Shown in pieces: positions 8,784 to 17,345 of a stretch of DNA of 64,000 nt (its first letter is position 1; each line of letters starts with the position of its first letter). The DNA is from Korobacter sp036501185 (GTDB lineage: Bacteria; Acidobacteriota; Terriglobia; Terriglobales; Acidobacteriaceae): NCBI GenBank assembly GCA_036501185.1, contig DASYAU010000048.1, positions 1-64,000 of the forward strand, given 5' to 3'. A program made the translations under genes and the position numbers. Below the pieces are notes generated by a model. The model was given only the letters and a program-made list of their open reading frames with translations, did no database searches and was not told the DNA's origin.

Positions 8784-8801
8784 TCCTCATTCCCAATCTC
8801 G

Positions 8802-9464
8802 CTACGTCACCGGCGAAGCCTCGGAATGCGCCTTCCGCGCTTCCGCCTCCAGGCTGGCCTGCAGCTTCGTCGTCTCCTGGTACGTGTACACAACTCGGTG
8901 GATCACCGTGATCGTCGAGATCACTGCCGCCACCCACAGCACCGGGGCCATCCGGTTAAACAGCGCGCCGATAAGAATCAGCACAATCCGTTCCGGCCGC
9001 TCCATGAAGCCGACCTTGCAGCTCCCAATCAACGACTCCGCTCGCGCCCGCGTATAGCTCACCATCACCGAGCTCACCATCACAAACGCCGCCAATACCA
9101 CATACAAAAAGCGGTTCGCGCGCGCGTAATACACCAGCAGCCCAAAGAACAGGGCCACGTCCGAATAACGATCGATTACGGAATCGAAGAACCCGCCGAA
9201 GATGGTGACCTGGTTCGTAGCGCGAGCCACGCGTCCATCCACCATGTCGAAAATGCCGGCGCCGAAAATCACCAGCCCCGCGTAGAAGAACATCCGCTGC
9301 TGGTTGTCCACGCGCGCGTATCCGAAGAACACCGCGGCAACAATGTTGATCACGAGCCCCAGGAACGTGAGCACGTTGGGGTTGATACGAGTCAGCGCTA
9401 GCCCATCCACTATCTTGTAGAGGAGCGCACCGCAAGCCCGCCCAACTGCACTCGTCCAGGTCAT
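8802..9464 (-). CDS. CDP-alcohol phosphatidyltransferase family protein
   Basis: Integral membrane enzyme that transfers a phosphatidyl group from CDP-diacylglycerol to an alcohol (glycerol-3-phosphate, inositol phosphate or similar). 220 residues with about six membrane segments. The family signature is complete: D73-x2-D76-G77-x2-A80-R81-x8-G90-x3-D94-x3-D98, where the Asp residues bind the metal. Family members use different alcohols and the sequence alone does not separate PgsA from phosphatidylinositol-phosphate synthase. The start ATG is directly adjacent to the greA stop codon (no spacer), so the two genes are probably translated from one message. Confidence 0.87.
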   Translation of the reverse strand: MTWTSAVGRACGALLYKIVDGLALTRINPNVLTFLGLVINIVAAVFFGYARVDNQQRMFFYAGLVIFGAGIFDMVDGRVARATNQVTIFGGFFDSVIDRYSDVALFFGLLVYYARANRFLYVVLAAFVMVSSVMVSYTRARAESLIGSCKVGFMERPERIVLILIGALFNRMAPVLWVAAVISTITVIHRVVYTYQETTKLQASLEAEARKAHSEASPVT

Positions 9465-9935
9465 CTACGCTTCGTCGTGAATCGTGGTTAGCTTAAGGAT
9501 CTCCAACTCGCGCTTGCCGGCCGGCGTCACTACTTCCACCACATCGCCCTCGCGCTTGTTCAGCAGCGCGCGCCCAATTGGAGAGGTCGTCGAAATCAAT
9601 CCCTTTGTTACGTCGCTCTCTTCGCTCGTCACCAGCTTGTAATCGATTTTCTCGCCCTTCGTCAGGTCGTGCACCTTCAGGCTCGATCCAATCGCCGCTC
9701 GGTCTTTCGGGATGTTCGCCATGTTCACCAGCGAAAGCTCCGCCATCCGTCTTTTCATCTGTCCTAAACGGGCGCGCACGAACTCCTGCCGCTGCTTGGC
9801 CATGTGATATTCGGCGTTTTCACTCAAATCGCCCATGGCTACGGCCTTCTTCAGCTCGGCGGGAAGCTCATGCTGAAGTTCATGCTCCAGCACCTCAATC
9901 TCTGCCTGGAGCTTTTGCCTGATGTGATCCGTCAT
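9465..9935 (-). CDS. greA: Transcription elongation factor GreA
   Basis: Binds the RNA polymerase secondary channel and stimulates cleavage of backtracked transcripts. 156 residues, the usual length. An N-terminal coiled coil (about 1-75) carries the tip segment with the acidic pair in GDLSENAEYH, which coordinates the active-site Mg; the C-terminal FKBP-like domain includes SPIGRALLNKREGDVVEV. First gene of a two-gene unit with the phosphatidyltransferase downstream. Confidence 0.95.
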   Translation of the reverse strand: MTDHIRQKLQAEIEVLEHELQHELPAELKKAVAMGDLSENAEYHMAKQRQEFVRARLGQMKRRMAELSLVNMANIPKDRAAIGSSLKVHDLTKGEKIDYKLVTSEESDVTKGLISTTSPIGRALLNKREGDVVEVVTPAGKRELEILKLTTIHDEA

Positions 9936-10099
9936 ACTTCGGTGGGCTCAGCCTTTCACGATCCGGTTACCCCGCAAGCCGTCACGGCTCGTCCGCGGTT
10001 GGAATGGATCGATTATACCGCCGTACCATAAGACTCTCTACGCCCTCAACATGTTGGCCGTCTTAGCGAAACATCCAACTGCTCCAAACCCCGCGCCAA

Positions 10100-10128
10100 T
10101 TGACACTTTTCCACATCCAACGTACAAT
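10100..10128 (+). promoter_or_regulatory. Sigma-70 type promoter of the carD-like gene
   Basis: TTGACA (10100-10105), 17-bp spacer, TACAAT (10123-10128). Close to the consensus. Predicted start near 10135, leaving a leader of about 77 nt. Confidence 0.8.
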
Positions 10129-10211
10129 TACTTACAGTTTAGAAGTGGCTCCTTCTTGCCTCATTCGAGCCCGCACATATACCGAACAGGTCCTTCCTAA
10201 TCAGGTCTGGC

Positions 10212-10748
10212 ATGCATACTTCTTTAAGCTTCCTCGTCGGCGACAAAGTGGTTTACCCCAATCACGGGGTAGGCATCATCGAACAGATCAGCAGCCGGAC
10301 GATCGGGGCCTCCGTCCAGAAGTGCTACTGGCTCAAGATCAAAGCCAGCAGTCTCCGCGTCATGGTTCCCTTTGACAGCGTCAATGTCGTCGGTCTTCGT
10401 AAGGTCGTCCGCAACGGCGAAATCCAGAAAATCATCGACTTCCTCACCGACGGCAAGTGCGAAAGCAATAACGACTGGAAAGACCGCTTCAAGGAAAATT
10501 CCGACCGTATGCGCACCGGGTCCCTAATCGAAGTCGCCGGCGTACTCAAGAGTCTCCTCATCCTCGGCCAGGTAAAACCGCTCTCCTTCCGCGAAAAGAA
10601 AATGCTCGAGCGTGCCCGCTACCTCCTCGTCAGCGAACTCGCCATGGCCAAGAGCTGCGAAGAAACCGAAATCGAAGACATCCTCACCCGCGCCCTCGCA
10701 AAGTGCAAGCTCCGCTTCCCCGAAGCCAGCAGCATTGCCGAAGCCTAA
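10212..10748 (+). CDS. carD: CarD-family RNA polymerase-binding regulator
   Basis: Binds the RNA polymerase beta subunit and stabilises open promoter complexes. 178 residues. The N-terminal RNAP-interacting (CarD/TRCF) domain is plain: FLVGDKVVYPNHGVGIIEQI at 8-27, followed by beta strands with YWLKIK and MVPFDSV; the rest, from about 70, is the helical DNA-contacting domain (DWKDRFKENSDRM, SFREKKMLERAR). It has its own strong promoter and a terminator, so it is monocistronic. In other phyla CarD acts on rRNA and stress promoters; the targets here are unknown. Confidence 0.92.
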   Translation: MHTSLSFLVGDKVVYPNHGVGIIEQISSRTIGASVQKCYWLKIKASSLRVMVPFDSVNVVGLRKVVRNGEIQKIIDFLTDGKCESNNDWKDRFKENSDRMRTGSLIEVAGVLKSLLILGQVKPLSFREKKMLERARYLLVSELAMAKSCEETEIEDILTRALAKCKLRFPEASSIAEA

Positions 10749-10765
10749 GTTCTTTCGATCTTAAT

Positions 10766-10795
10766 AAAAAACGCAGCCTCCGTGGCTGCGTTTTC
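10766..10795 (+). terminator. Rho-independent terminator of carD
   Basis: ACGCAGCC, loop TCCGT, GGCTGCGT, then TTT. Five A precede it, so it could also work on the other strand. Confidence 0.85.
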
Positions 10796-10805
10796 CGCTT
10801 GCTGC

Positions 10806-10850
10806 TGTCATCCTGAGCGGAGTGGCCGCAGGCCGCGCAGTCGAAGGACC
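10806..10850. repeat. Dispersed TGTCATCCTGAGCGGAG..TCGAAGGACC element
   Basis: Long form of the element seen at 2771, 13210 and 20837; carries an internal GGCCGCAGGCC hairpin. Confidence 0.75.
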
Positions 10851-10875
10851 CCTAGCTCCACGAAGTTCCCACGTG

Positions 10876-10911
10876 CAAAAAGGACCTCTGCCGAAGCAAA
10901 GGTCCTCTCTT
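10876..10911 (-). terminator. Rho-independent terminator of the phosphodiesterase gene
   Basis: Arms AGGACCT (10881-10887) and AGGTCCT (10900-10906); on the minus strand followed by TTTTT. 14 bp past the stop at 10925. Confidence 0.8.
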
Positions 10912-10924
10912 TTTCCTCCAACAA

Positions 10925-12646
10925 CTAGTTGTGGAACTGTACCGCGGGAAGAACCGGCGTTCCTTCCACGCGCACCGCATCCAGGTTTCGCGGATCGATA
11001 TGCAATGCATCGAGGATGGTCGGCGCTACCTGTGCCGTCCCCACTTCCGCCCGCACCGTCTTCGCCGGGAAGTTCGGGTTCGATAGCAGCAATACGACAT
11101 TCGTATCGTCATGCGCGAATCCGCCATGCTCTTCCTGCTTCGCGTGGCTTCCCGAATACGTCACCCCCACGTTCGGGGCCACGATGATGTCCGGCGTCCG
11201 CGGATCGACCGTCGGATCGTTGAAGTTAATGCTCAACGATGGGCCGTAGAAGATCTGCCCCAGCCCAATCCCCGTCGTTGTCGATGCGTTTTCTTCCAGG
11301 AGTCCCACCGCTGTGTCGGTGTCCGATGAATTCTTCAGCCACAGCAGTGAGACATCATCTTCTGTCGGTCCGATGCCGATCGCGTTGTTGGTTGACTCCG
11401 AGTTCGGAATGAATCCCGCATTCGACAGCAGTGTGGCCGGCGACGTGCCATTGATCGTCTGCCCCACGTAGCGGCTTGGGTCGATTGGCGATTGTCCGTG
11501 CTTCGACGTGATCACGATCAGCGTCGAATCCAGGATCCCCTCTTTCTTCAACTCGCTTACGAACGCCGCAATCGATGCGTCAACGAACTTGAACTCATCC
11601 AGCAGTGCCGCGCTTGGCGTTCCTGCTGCATCCAGGTATCCGCCCGTCACACCGTTGCTCTTCTCAATCAGCTTTTGCCCTACGCTCAGCGCCTGGAAGT
11701 TCATCCCAAAGATCGCTGGCGTTTCCCTCAGTCTTCCCATTCCCAGTCGCGTCTTTCCCGCGATCCAATTCAGTACTGCGTCCACCTTCAACGTGTCGTA
11801 GCACTGGATGTTGTCAAAGCTGTTCGTCCACGCGGTCAGGTCTGAGCCCGCATCGCGTACCGATGTGCACGAGACTCCCGTCGGCGTGGTCACTCCCGGC
11901 AGTCCAATTACTGTCGAGTTAATCTCCGGCGCATAAAAATCGTCCAGCGCCATCGGCCCAATGCCCGACGCCACCGACGAGTACGCCGGATGCTTGTCCG
12001 ACCACGCCGTCACTCCTCCATGCTGGTGGATCACGCTGAAGATGCTGTTCGCCCGAACGAACTGCCATGGCCACACCGGCTGGCACCCGTTCGCCGGATC
12101 CCGATCCAGTTTCCGTGGATCAATGGAAGCGATCCCCCCATCCGTCAGCGACGCATGCGGTGCACCGCCGTTCAACTTCGTCTGGTCGATGTCGATCCCT
12201 TCTTCATATTCCGTGGTGTAACCCGTCGGCGGATGTCCCGCCGTGCATGGTCCCGGCTGATTGCCGTTGCCGGTTGCAACCATCGGCCCATCCAGCGCCC
12301 GCGAATATGCAACGTCGTAGTACACCCCGGTGAATCCCGGACTTCCTCCCGTAATGATCGCCGTCAGCCCGGGGAATGAATCCGAAGGCTTCGAAGTGCT
12401 CGCGGAAACGTAATTAACGCCGTTTCTCGCCAGTGCCGCAATCGTTGGACAATATGGTTCTCCGTTATTGACGGTGGCCACGCCTTTCGCGCAGTTCGCA
12501 AAATCTACCGCGTGCATGCCGTCTACACTGATCAGCAGCACATGCTTGATGGACCCTCGGCCATTTTCTTTATCCTCAGCAACGCCAGACGTCACGAGCA
12601 ATGCCAGCATCGACAGCGCGATGCCGATCCGATAACCAATCTTCAT
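10925..12646 (-). CDS. Secreted alkaline phosphatase-superfamily protein (phosphodiesterase / nucleotide pyrophosphatase type)
   Basis: Predicted metal-dependent phosphoesterase outside the cytoplasm. Start at ATG 12646, which has AGGAGG 6 nt upstream; a longer frame to 12691 lacks this. 573 residues with a signal peptide (MKIGYRIGIALSMLALLV..GVA). Superfamily features: metal-binding Asp in LLISVDGM, the nucleophile region SKPSDSFPGLTAI with TGG after it, HGQSPIDP, and the late His/Asp pair in EEHGGFAHDD. The closest general type is the type I phosphodiesterase/nucleotide pyrophosphatase fold. Substrate not predictable. Monocistronic, with its own terminator. Confidence 0.85.
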   Translation of the reverse strand: MKIGYRIGIALSMLALLVTSGVAEDKENGRGSIKHVLLISVDGMHAVDFANCAKGVATVNNGEPYCPTIAALARNGVNYVSASTSKPSDSFPGLTAIITGGSPGFTGVYYDVAYSRALDGPMVATGNGNQPGPCTAGHPPTGYTTEYEEGIDIDQTKLNGGAPHASLTDGGIASIDPRKLDRDPANGCQPVWPWQFVRANSIFSVIHQHGGVTAWSDKHPAYSSVASGIGPMALDDFYAPEINSTVIGLPGVTTPTGVSCTSVRDAGSDLTAWTNSFDNIQCYDTLKVDAVLNWIAGKTRLGMGRLRETPAIFGMNFQALSVGQKLIEKSNGVTGGYLDAAGTPSAALLDEFKFVDASIAAFVSELKKEGILDSTLIVITSKHGQSPIDPSRYVGQTINGTSPATLLSNAGFIPNSESTNNAIGIGPTEDDVSLLWLKNSSDTDTAVGLLEENASTTTGIGLGQIFYGPSLSINFNDPTVDPRTPDIIVAPNVGVTYSGSHAKQEEHGGFAHDDTNVVLLLSNPNFPAKTVRAEVGTAQVAPTILDALHIDPRNLDAVRVEGTPVLPAVQFHN

Positions 12647-12808
12647 GGAACTCCTCCTGGGTGGTAAAAAGACGCCCACGAGGAATATCAAAGCGCCGTC
12701 CTACCAAGGTGAACGGCTTGCGAACGCTATGTTAAAACTCGCTGAAACCTGAAACGACGCGCCACCTCAGCCCAACCGCCGTAGCCACTTCGTGCCGTCC
12801 ATTCCCGT

Positions 12809-13159
12809 TTGGTGTGCGATGTGCTCGCTCCCACGTTGCCGTTCAATTCCCCCGCCCGCGCCAACCTCGACGTTCGCAACCGCATCCAGCCAATCATGTC
12901 CGGCATACTGCACATCTTTCGTAGCCAGCCCGATATCTACCAGGTCAACTACACTCTCGGCGTCACCAACTACGTCCGCACCTGCACCCGCGAACAACTT
13001 GAACATCTCCTCGTCACCCCCGCCGCCCTCGACGACGCCCTCATCGCCGGCCTTTTCGATGAACTGAATGCCCACGACAAAGTCACCGTCAGCGATGTCA
13101 GCATCACGCCCAACCAGGTTTCCTCCCACGGATTCGAACCGATGCCCAGCGACGCCTAG
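12809..13159 (+). CDS. Hypothetical small protein
   Basis: 116 residues if translation starts at the TTG at 12809, with a GTG one codon later; the first ATG is at 12896 (MSGILHIFRSQPDIYQ), giving 88 residues. No start has a good ribosome binding site. The codons upstream of 12896 have the strong third-position GC preference of real genes here, which favours the longer form. The protein is soluble with a likely helical C-terminal half. No family recognised; existence itself is moderately supported. Two other frames over the same DNA are open but have poor composition. Confidence 0.45.
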   Translation: MVCDVLAPTLPFNSPARANLDVRNRIQPIMSGILHIFRSQPDIYQVNYTLGVTNYVRTCTREQLEHLLVTPAALDDALIAGLFDELNAHDKVTVSDVSITPNQVSSHGFEPMPSDA

Positions 13160-13209
13160 CCGCCCTCCGCTGCAGCCCACATCACGGCCCCGGTTCCATT
13201 TCCCCCTCT

Positions 13210-13241
13210 TGTCATCCAGAGGAGCGCAGCGACGAAGGACC
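13210..13241. repeat. Dispersed TGTCATCCAGAGGAGCGCAG element
   Basis: Almost identical to the copy at 2771-2806, including the following CGACGAAGGACCTG. Confidence 0.75.
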
Positions 13242-13265
13242 TGATGTTCTCTGCGGGCAAGCCAA

Positions 13266-13290
13266 GAAAAAGGCGCCCCATAAGGCGCCC
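13266..13290 (-). terminator. Rho-independent terminator of the first AI-2E permease gene
   Basis: GGCGCC repeated around CCATAA, followed on the minus strand by TTTTTC. Lies 26 bp past the stop at 13316; CTAATCA heptamers (13300-13312) lie between. Confidence 0.75.
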
Positions 13291-13315
13291 CTGATCCCTA
13301 TCACTAATCACTTCC

Positions 13316-14458
13316 TCATTCCCCCATCCACTGCCCATACCCCTCGAACCCTTCCACATGTTCGAGCACAATCTTGATCGCCGCCGTAACCGGGATCGCC
13401 AAAATCAATCCCATAGCGCCCCACAACCATCCCCAGAACAGCAGCGCAATCGTCACCGTCAGCGGATTCAACTGCAATCGCTTCCCCAAAATCTTCGGAT
13501 ACAGCACGTTCATCGAGAACAAGTGCAAGCCCAGCACGGCCAACACAATGATGATCGCCTTCTCGATCGTCAGCACGCCCATGCCGGTGATGATCGGTGG
13601 AATCACCGCCAGCACCACGCCCAGGTACGGAATGATGCTCAAAAATCCGCTGATAAACCCGATGAAATAGAAGAACGGCAGGCCCAACACGCCAAAAATA
13701 ATCAGGCTCACCACGCTCACAAACAGCCCCACCAGCAAGTTCCCGACGAGGAAACTTCGTATCATTCCCGACATCGCTCCCAGCGTCACATACGCCGTGT
13801 TGCGGTTTTCCATCTTGAACAGCATCACCGTCTTCGACCGCACATGCTCCTGCCAGCTCAGCATGAAGAACGCGAGGAACGGAATAAAGCTGATCGTGAA
13901 CACCGCCTCGCCCACCGACCCCAGCGCACCGGTCACCAAATCACTGATGCTCGTACTCTGCTTGATCGTCACCGCCTGCTTCTCTTCCTGCGATTGCGGC
14001 ACGATGTCTTCGGTCGTCCTCCGCAAAGCTTCCGCTTTCCGCTGGAAGCTTGTCCCGAACTCCCGTATGCGATGGCTGTATCTCGGCATGTCCTGCAGGA
14101 AGTCCACGGCCTTGTTGTACGAAACGAACGTGATCCCGTAACAAATCCCGATCAGCAGGAAGATCGCGATCAGCGCTGATAACGCGCGCGGCAGCCCAAA
14201 CCGCACTCCGAAGTCCACCAGCGGCGCTAAAACAAAAGCCAGTAACACCGACGTGAACAGCACCACCAGCACCATCTTCGCCACATACGCCAGCGCCAGC
14301 CCCGTCGCGATCGCAAGAATGAACAGGCAGGTCGTCTGCGTCTTCTGCATCCGGCGCAGTTCGAGTTCCTCTACCGTCCCGCGGTCCACCGTCACCTGCG
14401 GAATATCCGGAACTCCGTCCTCAGCCTGTTGCTCGAAATCCAGTGGCTCGTTCGCCAT
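13316..14458 (-). CDS. AI-2E family transporter (PerM/UPF0118), first copy
   Basis: Integral membrane protein of the family that includes TqsA and PerM; members have been linked to autoinducer-2 export or ion/proton antiport, and the substrate here is unknown. 380 residues: an acidic N-terminal tail of about 40 residues, two membrane segments, a soluble periplasmic-type helical region (about 110-190, with MPRYSHRIREFG), then five to six further segments including FISGFLSIIPYLGVVLAVIP, the family's most conserved part, and a Pro-rich end. The ATG is preceded by AGAGGAAAGCA. A distant paralog is at 28493-29575. Confidence 0.9.
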   Translation of the reverse strand: MANEPLDFEQQAEDGVPDIPQVTVDRGTVEELELRRMQKTQTTCLFILAIATGLALAYVAKMVLVVLFTSVLLAFVLAPLVDFGVRFGLPRALSALIAIFLLIGICYGITFVSYNKAVDFLQDMPRYSHRIREFGTSFQRKAEALRRTTEDIVPQSQEEKQAVTIKQSTSISDLVTGALGSVGEAVFTISFIPFLAFFMLSWQEHVRSKTVMLFKMENRNTAYVTLGAMSGMIRSFLVGNLLVGLFVSVVSLIIFGVLGLPFFYFIGFISGFLSIIPYLGVVLAVIPPIITGMGVLTIEKAIIIVLAVLGLHLFSMNVLYPKILGKRLQLNPLTVTIALLFWGWLWGAMGLILAIPVTAAIKIVLEHVEGFEGYGQWMGE

Positions 14459-14519
14459 TGCTTTCCTCTGACGTCTTCAGCGATTCATGCTGCCGCAATC
14501 CAGCTTCTGCACCGTCTTC

Positions 14520-14572
14520 TTGCCCGAAGGGCGTATTCGAACAACTCCCAGCCCGGAGGGCACCTTTCCACC
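14520..14572. repeat. GCCCGAAGGGC and GCCCGGAGGGCACCTTTCC hairpin modules
   Basis: Two small hairpins 30 bp apart, the second with the CACCTTTCC tail seen at 594, 6955 and 8580. Between the divergent AI-2E permease and ruvX genes. Confidence 0.65.
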
Positions 14573-14615
14573 CGCCCGTTGCGCCATTTTCAAGCACCGC
14601 GACGCCGCCGCTTTT

Positions 14616-14641
14616 CCTGAAACCTGAAACCTGACACCGGA
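14616..14641. repeat. Heptamer array, CTGAAAC type (3 units)
   Basis: CTGAAAC, CTGAAAC, CTGACAC, then a related CCAATAC series to about 14660. Ends 43 bp before the ruvX -10 box. Confidence 0.75.
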
Positions 14642-14684
14642 AACCCAATACCCAATACCCACCCCAATCCGAATCTGCCGCCAC

Positions 14685-14690
14685 TATAAT
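14685..14690 (+). promoter_or_regulatory. -10 box of ruvX, placed for a leaderless message
   Basis: Perfect TATAAT ending 6 nt before the GTG start codon at 14697, so transcription would begin at or within a few bases of the start codon. No ribosome binding site fits in between. No -35 match. Confidence 0.6.
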
Positions 14691-14696
14691 TTCGCC

Positions 14697-15143
14697 GTGC
14701 CCACAATGAAAGAACCTTCCACGGTACATGGCCGAATCCTTGCCCTCGATTTCGGCACCCGCCGCATCGGCCTCGCAGTCTCCGACCCCCTTGGCATCAC
14801 CGCCCAAGGCCTCCCTACGCTTCTCCGCAAGAACAAGCGCACCGACCTCGCCGCGCTCCGCCGGGTCCTAGAACATAACGAAATCCGCGAAATCGTCGTC
14901 GGTCTCCCCCTCCGCCTCAGCGGCGCCGACAGCTCCTCCACCGAAAAAGCCCGAGAATTCGCTGCCCTCCTCGAAAAAGAATTCTCCCTTCCCGTCCATC
15001 TCTGGGACGAGCGTTTCACCAGCGTCGAAGCCAACCGCGTCCTCCGCGAAAGCGAAATGAGTATCAAAAAGCGCGGCGAAGCCGTCGACCGCCTCTCCGC
15101 CGTCCTGATCCTCCAAGCCTTCCTCCAACGCCGCTCCCTATGA
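14697..15143 (+). CDS. ruvX: Putative pre-16S rRNA nuclease / Holliday-junction resolvase YqgF (RuvX)
   Basis: RNase H-fold nuclease; in E. coli YqgF is needed for 16S rRNA 5'-end maturation. 148 residues. Seen: N-terminal LALDFGTRRIGLAVSDPLG with the first metal Asp, IVVGLPLRLSGADSSS, and the C-terminal LWDERFTSVEANRVL followed by the late Asp in EAVDRLSAVLILQAFL. Start at GTG 14697 or ATG 14706; the -10 box position favours either over any upstream site. Followed by mltG, a common neighbour of ruvX in many bacteria, although a heptamer array and a separate -10 box lie between them here. Confidence 0.92.
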   Translation: MPTMKEPSTVHGRILALDFGTRRIGLAVSDPLGITAQGLPTLLRKNKRTDLAALRRVLEHNEIREIVVGLPLRLSGADSSSTEKAREFAALLEKEFSLPVHLWDERFTSVEANRVLRESEMSIKKRGEAVDRLSAVLILQAFLQRRSL

Positions 15144-15154
15144 ACCAATCAGCA

Positions 15155-15226
15155 AACCGCTAACCGCTAACAGCTAACACACCCGCTAACCCGCCCCTAA
15201 TCACTAATTACTAATTACTAATCACC
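15155..15226. repeat. Heptamer arrays GCTAACC/GCTAACA and CTAATTA/CTAATCA
   Basis: About four GCTAAC-type units, a break, then CTAATCA, CTAATTA, CTAATTA, CTAATCA. 37 bp before the mltG -10 box. Confidence 0.8.
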
Positions 15227-15262
15227 TTCTCCCCCGCATCCCGCAACTCCCCTCAAATCATC

Positions 15263-15268
15263 TAAACT
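15263..15268 (+). promoter_or_regulatory. Possible -10 box of mltG
   Basis: TAAACT ending 8 nt before the ATG at 15277, implying a leader of only one or two bases. Only a fair consensus match, but the placement repeats that of ruvX. Confidence 0.35.
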
Positions 15269-15276
15269 GCTGCGAG

Positions 15277-16257
15277 ATGCGCAAGCTCTTCAACCTGTTC
15301 CTCGTTCTCGTCATCGCCGCCGCTGCCTGGATCGGCTGGGCCCTCATCCTTCCTGTCCAGATCTCCGAACCCAAGTTCGTTCTCCTCAAACCCGGCTGGA
15401 CCACCCGCCACATAGTCCGCGAGCTGAAATCCAACGGCATCATCCGCTCCGAAAATGCCTTCCTCCTTATGCATGTCCTCCGCGGCGAGCGCACCCTTAA
15501 AGCCGGCGAGTACAAGTTCGAAGCCTCTGAGAACGCCATCCGCGTTCGCGATCGCCTAACCCACGGCGACATCTATGTCCGCCAGGTCACTGTCCCCGAA
15601 GGCTTCAACATGTTCGACATCGCCAACGCCGTCGAACAGGCCGGCCTCACCAACGCCGCCGACTTCCTCAACGCCGCCCGCCAGGACAAGTTTCTCGTCT
15701 CGGATATCGATCCCCAAGCCAGCTCGCTCGAAGGTTATCTCTTTCCCGACACCTACGACTTCACCCGCACCATGTCCTCGCACGACATGGCCGCCGCCAT
15801 GGTCCGCCGCTTCCGTCAGGAAACGAAATCTCTCAACCTGACCGCGGATGTCCATCGCATCGTCACCATGGCCTCCATCATCGAGAAGGAAACCGCCGTC
15901 CCCGCCGAGCGCCCCGAAGTCGCCAGCGTGTACTACAACCGACTAGCCAGGAACATGACTCTCGCCGCCGATCCCAGCGTGATTTACGCGGCCCTGCTCA
16001 ACAACCGCTATCGCGGCACCATCTACCAAAGCGACCTGCAATTGGACTCTCCCTACAACACCTATAAGTTCGCCGGATTGCCGCCGGGCCCCATAGCCAA
16101 CCCCGGCGTCGCGTCGCTCCAAGCCGCCATCCATCCCGCCCAAACCGACTTCCTCTACTTCGTCGCCGATGCCCAGGGCCACCACCGCTTCGCCCGCACC
16201 CTCGACGAACACAACAAAAACGTAGCCGCCTACCGCCGCGCAATAAACTCGCAGTAA
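15277..16257 (+). CDS. mltG: Endolytic murein transglycosylase MltG (YceG-like)
   Basis: Cuts nascent peptidoglycan strands in the periplasm and so helps set glycan length. 326 residues: an N-terminal membrane anchor (LFNLFLVLVIAAAAWIGWAL), a LysM-like segment (about 35-100), and the YceG domain with LEGYLFPDTYDF, the catalytic-Glu motif ASIIEKETAVPAERPEVASV and the closing SPYNTY, GLPPGPIANPG. All conserved motifs are intact. Second of the ruvX-mltG pair. Confidence 0.95.
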   Translation: MRKLFNLFLVLVIAAAAWIGWALILPVQISEPKFVLLKPGWTTRHIVRELKSNGIIRSENAFLLMHVLRGERTLKAGEYKFEASENAIRVRDRLTHGDIYVRQVTVPEGFNMFDIANAVEQAGLTNAADFLNAARQDKFLVSDIDPQASSLEGYLFPDTYDFTRTMSSHDMAAAMVRRFRQETKSLNLTADVHRIVTMASIIEKETAVPAERPEVASVYYNRLARNMTLAADPSVIYAALLNNRYRGTIYQSDLQLDSPYNTYKFAGLPPGPIANPGVASLQAAIHPAQTDFLYFVADAQGHHRFARTLDEHNKNVAAYRRAINSQ

Positions 16258-16263
16258 GGTTTT

Positions 16264-16314
16264 CCTGAAACCTGAAACCTGAAACCTGAAACCTGAAACC
16301 TGACACCTGAAACC
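16264..16314. repeat. Heptamer array, CTGAAAC type (7 units)
   Basis: Longest CTGAAAC array of the window: five CTGAAAC, one CTGACAC, one CTGAAAC. Immediately after the mltG stop. A GGCGGGA-attaac-TCCCGCC hairpin follows at 16321-16340. Confidence 0.85.
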
Positions 16315-16365
16315 GTCCCCGGCGGGAATTAACTCCCGCCCCCTCCTGAAACTTTCGTGAAACGT

Positions 16366-16371
16366 TATACT
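16366..16371 (+). promoter_or_regulatory. -10 box of the lipoprotein gene at 16415
   Basis: TATACT, giving a predicted leader of about 37 nt. No convincing -35 element. Confidence 0.45.
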
Positions 16372-16414
16372 TTCTTTCGAATCTAAGGTTTGGGACTGTC
16401 CCTGTCGCTCGAGT

Positions 16415-17335
16415 ATGCCTTTGCGCCGTCTTCTTCATACCGTTTCCGTGGGAATGTTGTTGCTGTCCGGCTCCGGTTGTCTTCTCCGCAGCAGGCCGGT
16501 TCAGGTCCGTATGACGACCGCGCCGCTCATATCCGCTACCCGCGACGAGCTCGTCCAGCGCGTGAACGATGACGCTGCCAAAATTAATACCCTCAATGCC
16601 ACCGTCGACATCGACGCCTCCACCGGCGGCTCCAAGAAAGGCAAGATCACCGAGTACCAGCAGATCCGCGGCTACCTCCTCGCCGAAAAGCCCAACTACC
16701 TCCGCATGATCGGCCTTCTTCCGATCGTTCGGAACAAGGCCTTCGACATGGTCAGCAACGGCGACCAGTTCAAGCTCTGGATCCCCCCGAAAAACCGCTT
16801 CATCATCGGCCATAACCATATCGATAAACCGTCCGCGTCGCCGCTTGAGAATCTCCGCCCTCAGCACATCGCTGACGCGCTTCTCCTCCACGAAATCGAT
16901 CCGCAGAATGAGATCGCCTTTATCCAAGGCTCCAACGAAATCACTCAGGATCCCAAAACGAAAAAAGACATCGAGGAACCCAACTACATCCTCAATATCG
17001 TCCGCACCGATGAAAAGACCCACGAGCCCTACTTGGCCCGCCAGATCTATTTCAACCGCATCAACCTCATGCCCTACCGCCAGGTCGTTTACGACAAGAA
17101 CGGCTACGTCGCCACCGATGCAAGCTACGAGGATTTCCAGCCCGTCGACGGCACCCAGTTTCCCAACCTCATCCGCATCTGGCGTCCCCAGGAGGAGTAC
17201 TCCATCACCCTCCACATCGTGAAAATCGAGCTCAACAAGCCCATGACCCCCGATCAATTCGCGTTAGAACAACCCCCCGGCGCGACCGTGATTAATCTCG
17301 ACAACCACGTCCACACCGCCGCCGGCGGCAACTAA
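16415..17335 (+). CDS. Outer-membrane-type lipoprotein, LolA/LolB-like (DUF4292-like) fold
   Basis: 306 residues. A lipoprotein signal with n-region MPLRRLLH and lipobox LSGSGC puts the acylated Cys at 22. The rest looks like the open beta-barrel fold of LolA/LolB relatives: repeated amphipathic strands with TEYQQIRGYLLAEKPNYLRM, then DMVSNGDQFKLWIPPKNRFI, typical of the segment that lines the lipid pocket. The family link is by pattern, not by a hard signature. Probably moves or holds a lipid or lipoprotein in the envelope. The neighbours give no clue: a tandem repeat array follows. Confidence 0.7.
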   Translation: MPLRRLLHTVSVGMLLLSGSGCLLRSRPVQVRMTTAPLISATRDELVQRVNDDAAKINTLNATVDIDASTGGSKKGKITEYQQIRGYLLAEKPNYLRMIGLLPIVRNKAFDMVSNGDQFKLWIPPKNRFIIGHNHIDKPSASPLENLRPQHIADALLLHEIDPQNEIAFIQGSNEITQDPKTKKDIEEPNYILNIVRTDEKTHEPYLARQIYFNRINLMPYRQVVYDKNGYVATDASYEDFQPVDGTQFPNLIRIWRPQEEYSITLHIVKIELNKPMTPDQFALEQPPGATVINLDNHVHTAAGGN

Positions 17336-17345
17336 CTAATAAAGT

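Larger units (their letters stand above)
8429..8801. other. Intergenic region filled with repeats
   Basis: Lies between the start of iaaA and the end of the phosphatidyltransferase gene. Contains the second CCCAGGACC hairpin block (8509-8600), a GGCCGCAGGCC hairpin near 8662, a CTGAAAC array (8712-8741) and a terminator (8757-8783). No gene seen. Confidence 0.6.

Noticed and set aside
13104..13150. tRNA T-arm-like text GGTTCGAATCC on the minus strand
   Set aside because: The flanking bases do not form a T stem (only three pairs), no acceptor, D or anticodon arm can be built around it, and the plus strand reads as the end of a plausible protein.
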